Source of the DNA: an uncultured Pseudomonadota bacterium
GTDB lineage: Bacteria; Pseudomonadota; Gammaproteobacteria; Burkholderiales; Usitatibacteraceae
Assembly: GCA_937898635.1 (NCBI GenBank)
Contig: CALEJW010000220.1
Span: 1-6,844 of the forward strand
DNA: 6,844 nt
Reading direction: 5' to 3'
Made by a program: the position numbers and the translations under genes. Shown piece by piece: positions 1 to 5,513 of the stretch. The stretch's first letter is position 1. Each line of letters begins with the position of its first letter. The notes under the pieces are model-generated. The model worked only from the letters and a program-made list of their open reading frames with translations, had not been told where the DNA came from and made no database searches.

Positions 1-140
1 GCCGTCTCCCCCTGGTGGACGATGTTGGCGCCCCAGCCGGACTCCTGCGGGTTCCACCACAGGTCGGTGTACTCCCCGGCGTGGGCGGCGAAGGCGGCGG
101 CCGAGCAAAGGGCCGCCACCGCTTTCTGCAACTTGGACAT
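1..140 (-). CDS. Exported protein with 'DLWWNPQESGWG' motif, N-terminal fragment
   Basis: Only the first 46 codons lie in the window; the gene runs off the left edge. The visible protein starts MSKLQKAVAALCSAAAFAAH, a Sec signal peptide with a short basic n-region, an Ala-rich hydrophobic core and a likely signal peptidase I site after AHA (about residue 26/27). The mature protein then begins GEYTDLWWNPQESGWGANIV. This WWNPxESGWG signature recurs in secreted or surface proteins of betaproteobacteria and Xanthomonadales whose function is not established, often at the start of a repeated beta-rich module. The ATG start is well supported by a strong ribosome binding site 8 bases upstream and by the signal peptide beginning there. 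The gene is divergent from the LysR-type regulator gene, so that regulator may control it (inference). Total length and C-terminal domains cannot be judged here. Confidence 0.8.
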   Translation of the reverse strand, partial: MSKLQKAVAALCSAAAFAAHAGEYTDLWWNPQESGWGANIVHQGET

Positions 141-153
141 GCTTTCTCCCTCC
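141..153 (-). promoter_or_regulatory. Strong ribosome binding site of the exported-protein gene
   Basis: Read on the minus strand, the 13 bases before the ATG are GGAGGGAGAAAGC. The GGAGG core (149-153) lies 8 bases from the start codon. This is the best Shine-Dalgarno match near any start in the left part of the window and fixes the start at 140. The facing LysR start has no such element. Confidence 0.7.
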
Positions 154-296
154 AGGACGAATGGCACGGCAGCTTGCCCCGACCCCGGCGCGAGCGCCCG
201 CGGTTTGCGACGAAACGCGCGAAGGGCCGCCCGAAGCGCAGGCGACGGGGTGCCGCGAAGGGCGCCATTTCGCCCGCGCCGGGCGCGGGGCGCCAG

Positions 297-320
297 TACC
301 TTTCGCGTGATACCTTTTCG
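297..320 (+). promoter_or_regulatory. Direct repeat before the LysR start, possible operator or promoter
   Basis: Two near-identical copies, TACCTTTCG (297-305) and TACCTTTTCG (311-320), start 14 bases apart and end two bases before the LysR ATG. They lie in the 182-bp region between divergent genes, where a LysR-type regulator usually binds. The spacing gives an AT-richer patch in a very GC-rich region. The second copy, preceded by TG, could also serve as a weak extended -10 element. No clear -35 box and no exact T-N11-A palindrome was found, so the role is a guess. The rest of 141-322 shows only a short inverted repeat, GGGCG (260-264) with CGCCC (271-275). Confidence 0.3.
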
Positions 321-322
321 GC

Positions 323-1249
323 ATGGGCCCGAGCTTCGACCTGCGCCAGCTCCGCTACTTCGTCGCCGTGGCGCAGTCGGGCAGCTTCCGCGCGGCGGCC
401 GAGGCGCTGCACGTCTCCCAGCCGCCGCTCAGCCGGCAAGTGCAGGCCCTCGAGCGTACGCTCGGCGCCCGGCTCCTCGACCGGCGAGCCTCCGGCGTCG
501 CCCTCACGCCCGCCGGGCGCGACGCCCTCGCGCGGGCGGTGGCGCTCCTCGCGCAAGCCGAGGCCCTCGGCGCGCATTTCGCCGCGCGGCCGGGGGAGCC
601 CCTTCGCATCGGCATCACCGCGGCGATCACGGTCGCGGACCGGGCGAGGCTCGCGCGGGCGTGGCGGCGCGCCATCCCAGGCGTCGCCTTCGCCCTGGAA
701 CCCGGCTACAGCCGCGACCTCATTCCCGCGCTGAAGGCGGGGCGGCTGGACTTCGCCCTCGTCGGCCTGCCGGGCAACACCGCGGGCCTCGAGACGCGCG
801 AGGTGTGGGCGAGCCCGCTCGTCGCGGCCCTTCCCGCGCGCCACCGCCTGGCCCGCCGCCGCCAGGTGTCGCTCCTCGACGCCGGGGACCTGCCGCTCTT
901 CTGGATCCCGCGCTCCCACAATCCCGCCTACCACGACTTCTGCCTGCGCCACTTCCGCCGGATCGGCTACCGCCCGGAGATGATCGTCGTGGAGCCCGGC
1001 CAGCTGCAGACGCTCCAGCGCATCGCCCAGGGCGAGGGTTGGACCATTCCCAACGGCGCCTCGGTGGAGACGCGCGTGCGGGGCATCGCCTACCGGGCGC
1101 TTGCCGAGGGCGGCGACCTCGCGGTGCGCGTGGCGGCTGCCTGGCGCGGCCCCGGCGGGGAGGGCCGCTGCGCGCGCCTCGCCGAGGTGGCGGCGCGCGT
1201 CCTGCGGACCGGGAGCCCTACTCCGCCGAGAGCTGGTCGGAGCGGGTGA
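323..1249 (+). CDS. LysR-family transcriptional regulator
   Basis: A 308-residue protein, the usual length for LysR-type regulators. The N-terminus (about residues 6-65) is a textbook winged helix-turn-helix: FDLRQLRYFVAVAQSGSF, then AAAEALHVSQPPLSRQVQAL with the recognition helix, then LGARLLDRR and LTPAGRDAL. Residues about 93-295 form the periplasmic-binding-protein-like effector domain, opening with LRIGITAAIT. The LRQLRYF opening and general layout recall the BenM/CatM type of regulators of aromatic or organic-acid metabolism, but the ligand cannot be assigned. The ATG at 323 places the DNA-binding domain at the expected distance from the N-terminus, though no Shine-Dalgarno sequence precedes it. 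It is divergent from the exported-protein gene, which is the most likely regulated target (inference), and its 3' end overlaps the convergent TonB-like gene by 32 bp. The C-terminal tail (TGSPTPPRAGRSG) is Pro/Gly-rich and probably disordered. Confidence 0.93.
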   Translation: MGPSFDLRQLRYFVAVAQSGSFRAAAEALHVSQPPLSRQVQALERTLGARLLDRRASGVALTPAGRDALARAVALLAQAEALGAHFAARPGEPLRIGITAAITVADRARLARAWRRAIPGVAFALEPGYSRDLIPALKAGRLDFALVGLPGNTAGLETREVWASPLVAALPARHRLARRRQVSLLDAGDLPLFWIPRSHNPAYHDFCLRHFRRIGYRPEMIVVEPGQLQTLQRIAQGEGWTIPNGASVETRVRGIAYRALAEGGDLAVRVAAAWRGPGGEGRCARLAEVAARVLRTGSPTPPRAGRSG

Positions 1250-2132
1250 AGGTCCAGGTCCGCGTGATGTAGAGGATGTCGGTGTCGGAGCGGATCGCGT
1301 CGGGGAAGCGGTCGAAGGGCGAGGCGAGCCGCACGATCCGGATCGCGGCCTGGTCGAGCACCTTGTGGCCCGAGGAGCGGTTGATCTCGACCGACTCCAC
1401 CTCGCCGTCGGTCTTCACGCCCACGGTGAGCTGCAGCGAGCCGTAGAGCTTGCGGCGCCGGGCCTCCTCGGGATAGTTGAGGTTGCCGATGCGCTCGATC
1501 TTCAGGCGCCAGTTGTCCACGTACACCGCGAAGCGGTACTCGGAGGCGCGGGCGCCCACGAACTTCTTGCGCGGGCGCTCCTGGTAGGCCTGGTAGTCGC
1601 GCCGGATCTGCGCCTCCAGCCGCTGGATCTCGAGGCTCTTCTCGATCAGGTCGCGGGCGGTCTGGTCGGATTTCTCGCGCAGCTCCGCGGCCGGGTCCGG
1701 CACGGGCACGGCGGCCCCGGACTTCAGCTGCGTCATGAGCACCTGGGCCTCGCGCTCGAGCTGCTTGACGCGGCTCTGCGCCTGCTTGAGCTCCGGCACG
1801 CTCTCCCGCGCGTCGATCACCGGAAAGGGGCTCGAGGCGCGGCGCTTGAGGTCGGTGTTGCCGCCGCCGTCGAGGTTCGCCTGGGCGAGCGCGTCGGCCT
1901 TCTCGGGGCGAGAGGCGGACTTCGCGTTCACCAGCACCACGTCGAGCACGTTGTGCGGCGCGTCGAAGCCGCGCGGGTCCGGCACCTTGAAGCCGAGGCC
2001 GACGATCGCGAAGGCGTGGAAGGCGACGGAGGCGACCACCGCCACCTGCATGGAGACCACCAGCCCGAACCGCTCCAGCAGGTAGTCGGAAAAATGGACG
2101 AGCGCGTCGGGGGGAGTCTGCCTCAACTGCAT
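1218..2132 (-). CDS. TonB-like energy transducer with coiled-coil-like linker
   Basis: A 304-residue inner-membrane protein predicted to span into the periplasm. A short cytoplasmic N-terminus is followed by one membrane segment (about residues 24-48). This segment contains S35-V-A-F-H39, matching the SxxxH motif that TonB uses to couple to ExbB/ExbD. Residues about 112-138 and 148-185 are charged and heptad-like (VPELKQAQSRVKQLEREAQV), broken by a short Pro stretch at 142-147; classical TonB has a long Pro-rich spacer here. Residues about 186-297 include RKKFVGARASEYRFAVYVDN, then NYPEEARRRKLYGSLQLTVG and INRSSGHKVLDQAAIRIV, a clear TonB C-terminal domain. The ATG at 2132 is the only plausible start, without an obvious ribosome binding site. 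It lies 56 bp downstream of the RNB ribonuclease gene, a pairing I recall from other betaproteobacteria. No exbB or exbD is in the window, so whether it energises receptors or has a structural role is open. Confidence 0.88.
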   Translation of the reverse strand: MQLRQTPPDALVHFSDYLLERFGLVVSMQVAVVASVAFHAFAIVGLGFKVPDPRGFDAPHNVLDVVLVNAKSASRPEKADALAQANLDGGGNTDLKRRASSPFPVIDARESVPELKQAQSRVKQLEREAQVLMTQLKSGAAVPVPDPAAELREKSDQTARDLIEKSLEIQRLEAQIRRDYQAYQERPRKKFVGARASEYRFAVYVDNWRLKIERIGNLNYPEEARRRKLYGSLQLTVGVKTDGEVESVEINRSSGHKVLDQAAIRIVRLASPFDRFPDAIRSDTDILYITRTWTFTRSDQLSAE

Positions 2133-2188
2133 CGGCAGGCGCGCGGGCGCACGATCGGGCGGAACATGAGCCCGGATGATAGCAGCGC

Positions 2189-4060
2189 CTACCCCGCCTC
2201 GGGCCTTCCCGCGTAGCGGCAAGGGAGGTTCACCTCCCACGGGTCGGGCTCGCCGAAGGCCACCCGGACGCGCTCGCCCGGCGCCAGGGGCGGCAGGCCG
2301 GTCGCGCGGCACACCAGCGGGATCGCCTCGAGGCGCACGAGCTCGTCGCGCACCACGGTCGCGTTGCAGCCCTCGAGGCCCTCCTGGGACACCCAGCGCA
2401 GGCACCAGTAGCGCTCGAGGTGGCGCTGGTGCTCGGCGTAGGCCTCGTGGGCCGCCTCGAACTCGCGCGCGACGGCGGAGAGCTCTTCGGCGGCGTAGGG
2501 CGCCTCCTCGCCGCGCAGGCAGGCCGCCAGCTGGCGCTGGTTGGCGAGGTCGGTGAAGCGCCGCAGCGGCGAGCTCGACCAGGCGTAGTGCGTGACGCCC
2601 AGCCACTCGTGCGCCCCGGGCTCGACCTCCATGCGGGTCTTGATGCCGCGCTGGTTGCGGTAGATCGCGGGAACGCCCGCCGTGGCGAGGAGCCGCCCCC
2701 AGGTCGCGTTCAGGTGGATCATGAGCTCGGAGACGAGGAGGTCCACGGGCGTGCCGCGGCGGCGCGGCTCGATCGTCACGCGTCCGCCCTCGACGCGGAA
2801 GGTGTAGTCGAGCTTCTCGGCTTTGGGCTTGCCGGCTCGTTCCTCGACCTCGTCCCCGCCCGCGCCGCGGGCCGCGCGCAGCTTCCTCGCGAGGCGCCAC
2901 AGCACGAGGAGGTCCTCGCCGTGCGCGCCCGCGACCGCGCCCGCGGCGAGCGAGGCGTCGCTGAGGCGCGTCTCGAGCTCGGCGATGCGCAGGTTGGTCG
3001 CGATCGGCACGCGCTCGAGGCAGGAGCGCGCGTCCGTGATCGCGAGGGTGTCCGGGTCCAGGTCGAGGTAGAGCGAGGCGGCGGCGACCTCGCGCCCCTC
3101 GGCGAGCGTGGCCTCGGCGATGGCCGCCTCGGGGAGCATCGTGATCTTGCCGCCGGGGAAGTACACCGTGGACAGGCGCTCGCGGGCCAGCGCCTCGAGC
3201 GGGTGGTCGCGCCCGAAGAAGAGCGCGGGCGCGGCGATGTGCACGCCCACGCGCAGCACCCCGCCCGCCAGGCGCTCGACGGAGAAGGCGTCGTCGATCT
3301 CGGTGGTCTCGTGGTCGTCGATCGAGAAGGCGGGAATCGCGGCGAGCGGGAGCCCGCGCGGCGGGGCCACCGCCGGCACCGCGGGAAAGCCCGTGCCGCC
3401 GGGGAAGAACTCGAAGGCGAAGCGGCGCAGGAAGTAGTCCTCGGGCCCCGCGAGCACGCCCATCCGCGCGAGGAGCTTCGGCGGGGACATTCCCGCCTGG
3501 GTGGCGGCCTGGTCGAGCGCGCGCCACTCGAGCGACATCTTGTCGGGCCGGAAAAGGAGAGGATCGAGCTTCGCGGCGATCTCGGGCGGGGCGCTCCCGG
3601 CGGCGAGCGACGCGGCCCAGGCGTCGACCTGCTCCTGCTGGCGGCGCTTCTTCTCCAGCCCCGCGAGCGCGGCGCGCAGGTTCTCCTCCGGCGCCGCCTG
3701 GTAGCGCCCCTTGCCGCGGCGGTAGAAGTACATGGGGCTCGCGTGCAGCGCCAGCACGACGGCGCTCGCCTCCAGCGGCGCCGGCGCGTGGCCGTAGTAG
3801 TCGCGGGCGAGATCGGCGAAGCCGAACTCCTGCGCGCCGCACACCTCCCGGAGGAATCCCGGGTCGATCTCCTTCGCTCTCGCCTGGGCCTCGGCGAGGA
3901 AGCCCGGGAGGGACTGCCCGTCGAAGCGCAGGAGCACCGCGCTCGCCTTCACCTTGGAGCGCTTGCCGTGCGCCGCCTCGACCTGGAAGGACGCCCCGGC
4001 TTCCGCGAGGATCGTGCCGACGCGGAAGGCCCCGTCCTCCTCGAAGAGCACCTGCTTCAC
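2189..4060 (-). CDS. RNB-domain (RNase II/R family) exoribonuclease
   Basis: A 623-residue cytoplasmic protein, predicted to be a 3'-5' processive exoribonuclease releasing nucleoside monophosphates. Residues 1-45 (VLFEEDGAFRVGTILAE, then HGKRSKVKASAVLLRF) look like a small beta-barrel. Residues about 65-215 are helical and winged-helix-like. The RNB catalytic domain follows at about 244-515. Its metal-binding motif is IDDHETTEIDDAF (247-259), with D248, D256 and D257; position 254 is Glu where E. coli RNase II has Asp207. The family signature lies at 491-508 (HYAWSSSPLRRFTDLANQ), including R500. The C-terminal 110 residues are helical and end in a very short S1-like stretch, unlike the full S1 domain of RNase II or R. 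The start is GTG, overlapping the yqiA stop by 4 bp (GTGA); homologues as I recall them begin with a similar VLFEEDG segment. A GC-rich hairpin replaces a Shine-Dalgarno sequence. It is not assigned to rnb or rnr because the domain layout differs from both. Confidence 0.92.
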   Translation of the reverse strand: MKQVLFEEDGAFRVGTILAEAGASFQVEAAHGKRSKVKASAVLLRFDGQSLPGFLAEAQARAKEIDPGFLREVCGAQEFGFADLARDYYGHAPAPLEASAVVLALHASPMYFYRRGKGRYQAAPEENLRAALAGLEKKRRQQEQVDAWAASLAAGSAPPEIAAKLDPLLFRPDKMSLEWRALDQAATQAGMSPPKLLARMGVLAGPEDYFLRRFAFEFFPGGTGFPAVPAVAPPRGLPLAAIPAFSIDDHETTEIDDAFSVERLAGGVLRVGVHIAAPALFFGRDHPLEALARERLSTVYFPGGKITMLPEAAIAEATLAEGREVAAASLYLDLDPDTLAITDARSCLERVPIATNLRIAELETRLSDASLAAGAVAGAHGEDLLVLWRLARKLRAARGAGGDEVEERAGKPKAEKLDYTFRVEGGRVTIEPRRRGTPVDLLVSELMIHLNATWGRLLATAGVPAIYRNQRGIKTRMEVEPGAHEWLGVTHYAWSSSPLRRFTDLANQRQLAACLRGEEAPYAAEELSAVAREFEAAHEAYAEHQRHLERYWCLRWVSQEGLEGCNATVVRDELVRLEAIPLVCRATGLPPLAPGERVRVAFGEPDPWEVNLPCRYAGRPEAG

Positions 4061-4662
4061 GGCGCGGCCCCGGCCGCGGCCGCCTCGCCGCCCTGTCGCG
4101 CCCACGCGGCGATCGCGGGCAGGAAGTCCGGGAAGCTCGAGAAGGCGTGGTCGCCGCCGGGCACGATCGACTGCCGCGCGCCCGCGTAATAGGCGATCGC
4201 CTCGCGGCAATCGAGCACCTCGTCGGCGCTCTCGACCAGCAGCCAGTAGCGCCCGGGCCGGGTGATCGCGGGCGGGTCCAGCGCCTCGAGTTCCGCCACG
4301 TGCTCGCGCGTGAGCTCGAAGCGCTCGCCCGTGTAGAGGTTCTCCTGGGGCCCCAGGTAGCGCGCGAAGTGGCGCTGCGGGTGGACCGCGGGATTGACGA
4401 GCGCCGCCCGGCACCCGGTCTTCTCGGCGACGACGGTCGCGTAGAAGCCGCCCAGGGAGCTGCCCACGAGGACCAGTTCCGAGGGGCGCTTGCCGAGGCA
4501 ATGCCACTGCACCTGCGAGACCGCCTGCGCGGGACGGTGGTGGAGCGCGGGCACCACGAGCTCGATCTCCGGCGCCTCGCGGCGCAGGTACGCGGCGAGC
4601 ATCGTCGCCTTGCGCGAGGCGGGCGAGCTCACGAAGCCGTGCAGGTACACGAGCGTCGTCAA
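4057..4662 (-). CDS. yqiA: YqiA-family alpha/beta-hydrolase esterase
   Basis: A 201-residue cytoplasmic alpha/beta-hydrolase close in length and sequence to E. coli YqiA (193 residues), an esterase acting on short acyl esters in vitro, with unknown physiological substrate. Visible features are the oxyanion-hole strand TLVYLHGFVSSP (residues 3-14), the nucleophile elbow GSSLGG with Ser69, the acid Asp147 in ADEVLD, and the catalytic His172 in GGDHAF. Also typical of YqiA are VNPAVHP (89-95) and LGPQENLYTGE (103-113). The best start is the rare TTG at 4662: it gives MTTLVYLHGF, aligning without gaps with the E. coli N-terminus MSTLLYLHGF as I recall it, and forms a 4-bp TTGA overlap with the phzF stop. 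A purine-rich GGGGACGGGAA precedes it. A GTG at 4650 is a weaker alternative that trims the first beta strand. The C-terminus is an Ala-rich tail (GGEAAAAGAAP) whose codons contain the hairpin before the ribonuclease gene. Confidence 0.9.
   Translation of the reverse strand: MTTLVYLHGFVSSPASRKATMLAAYLRREAPEIELVVPALHHRPAQAVSQVQWHCLGKRPSELVLVGSSLGGFYATVVAEKTGCRAALVNPAVHPQRHFARYLGPQENLYTGERFELTREHVAELEALDPPAITRPGRYWLLVESADEVLDCREAIAYYAGARQSIVPGGDHAFSSFPDFLPAIAAWARQGGEAAAAGAAP
4063..4078 (-). promoter_or_regulatory. GC-only hairpin just before the ribonuclease GTG start
   Basis: On the minus-strand transcript the sequence CGCGGCC-GG-GGCCGCG is a perfect inverted repeat, realistically six G-C pairs with a CGGG tetraloop. 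It ends two bases before the GTG start at 4060, occupying the position where a ribosome binding site should be, and no Shine-Dalgarno sequence is visible. It lies inside the last codons of yqiA, so a ribosome finishing yqiA would melt it. No U-run follows, so it is not an intrinsic terminator. It could also be a by-product of the Ala/Gly codons. Confidence 0.4.
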
Positions 4663-5513
4663 TTCCCGTCCCCGGTCTCGACGACGCCGCGGCCGAGCTC
4701 GACCACCTCGCCGCCCACGCTCGCGCGCCCGGCGCGCACGGCGAGGTACAGCGTCGAGGGACGCCCGACCTCGTCGCCCTGCGTGACGGTGCGCGTGAGG
4801 TCCTCGCCCGGGCGCAGCGCCGCGAACCACCCGCCCAGGTTGGCGCAGGCCGAGCCCGTCGCCGGATCCTCGAGGATCGCGTCGCCGTTCGGGAAGAAGA
4901 AGCGCGAGACCACGCCGCGCGCCTCGCCCCCGTCGGCGAAGACGTAGGCCATGCTCTGCCCGTCCTCGCTCTCCAGGCGCCGGAAGGCCTCGGCCCGGGG
5001 GCTCGCGCGGCGCACCGCGCCCGCGCCCGTGACGGGCACCATGAGCTGCTCCTTGCCGGTGCTCACCCAGAGCGGGCGCTCAGCGATGTCGGATGCCTCG
5101 AGGCCGAGCATCGCGGCGATCGCCTCGCGAGGCTCCTCCACCTCGCGCCAGCGCGGCGCGTTGGCTTCCAGCGTCCAGCGGTCCGCGACGGCCGACACCG
5201 GGATGATCCCGGCCTTCATCTCGAGCGTGACGGCGTCGCCCGCGCGCAGGAGCGAGCGCACCACGTGCGCCGTGCCCAGGGTCGGGTGCCCCGCGAAGGG
5301 CATCTCGTAGGACGGCGTGAAGATCCGCACGCGCGCCGTGGCCCGCGACGAGGGCAGGATGAAGGTCGTCTCCGACAGGTTGAACTGGCGCGCGAGCGCC
5401 TGCATCCGCGCGTCGTCGACGCCGCTTCCGTCCTCGAAGACGCACAGCGGGTTGCCCGTGAGGCGCCCGCCCCGCGTGAAGACGTTGACGATCCGGTAGG
5501 CAAGAGTGCTCAT
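4659..5513 (-). CDS. PhzF-family isomerase/epimerase-like protein
   Basis: A 284-residue protein with the two-lobed diaminopimelate-epimerase-like fold of the PhzF family (E. coli YddE is of similar size). Visible marks: TGNPLCVF (19-26), the catalytic-Glu motif FNLSETTFI with Glu48, IFTPSYEMPFAGHPTLGTAH (64-83) and the C-terminal lobe motif EDPATGSACANLGGWF (215-230). Family members such as PhzF of phenazine synthesis isomerise trans-2,3-dihydro-3-hydroxyanthranilate. No phenazine genes occur here, so that activity should not be assumed; the substrate is unknown. The ATG at 5513 overlaps the mpl stop (ATGA) and has a good AGGAG ribosome binding site 7 bases upstream; MSTLAYRIVNVF is a typical family N-terminus. 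Its stop overlaps the yqiA start by 4 bp. The DAP-epimerase-like fold beside Mpl, which handles a DAP-containing tripeptide, is suggestive but does not show a shared substrate. Confidence 0.92.
   Translation of the reverse strand: MSTLAYRIVNVFTRGGRLTGNPLCVFEDGSGVDDARMQALARQFNLSETTFILPSSRATARVRIFTPSYEMPFAGHPTLGTAHVVRSLLRAGDAVTLEMKAGIIPVSAVADRWTLEANAPRWREVEEPREAIAAMLGLEASDIAERPLWVSTGKEQLMVPVTGAGAVRRASPRAEAFRRLESEDGQSMAYVFADGGEARGVVSRFFFPNGDAILEDPATGSACANLGGWFAALRPGEDLTRTVTQGDEVGRPSTLYLAVRAGRASVGGEVVELGRGVVETGDGN

Noticed and set aside
1195..1217. Short hairpin GTCC-GCA-GGAC after the TonB-like stop as a terminator
   Set aside because: Only four base pairs and no T-run, so it does not meet intrinsic-terminator criteria.
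22..1272. Long plus-strand frame overlapping the LysR gene in another phase
   Set aside because: Pro/Arg/Ala-rich shadow sequence without domains. The LysR frame at 323-1249 has clear family motifs.
2168..2188. TATCAT in the gap upstream of the TonB-like gene as a -10 promoter box
   Set aside because: No acceptable -35 element lies at the expected distance, and one such hexamer can occur by chance.
2133..3842. Upstream continuation of the TonB-like reading frame, open as far as 3842
   Set aside because: It is out of frame with the ribonuclease and encodes Arg/Ala/Gly-rich low-complexity sequence. The recognisable TonB-like protein begins at the ATG at 2132, so this is not a fusion.
2420..4189. 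A 589-codon open frame on the plus strand opposite the ribonuclease gene
   Set aside because: It is antisense to a gene with clear RNB motifs; its product is a low-complexity Arg/Gly/Glu/Ala-rich sequence with no recognisable domain. Long antisense frames are expected at this GC content.
4659..5513. Phenazine biosynthesis assignment from PhzF similarity
   Set aside because: No other phz genes are nearby and most PhzF-family proteins occur in organisms without phenazines; only family membership is supported.
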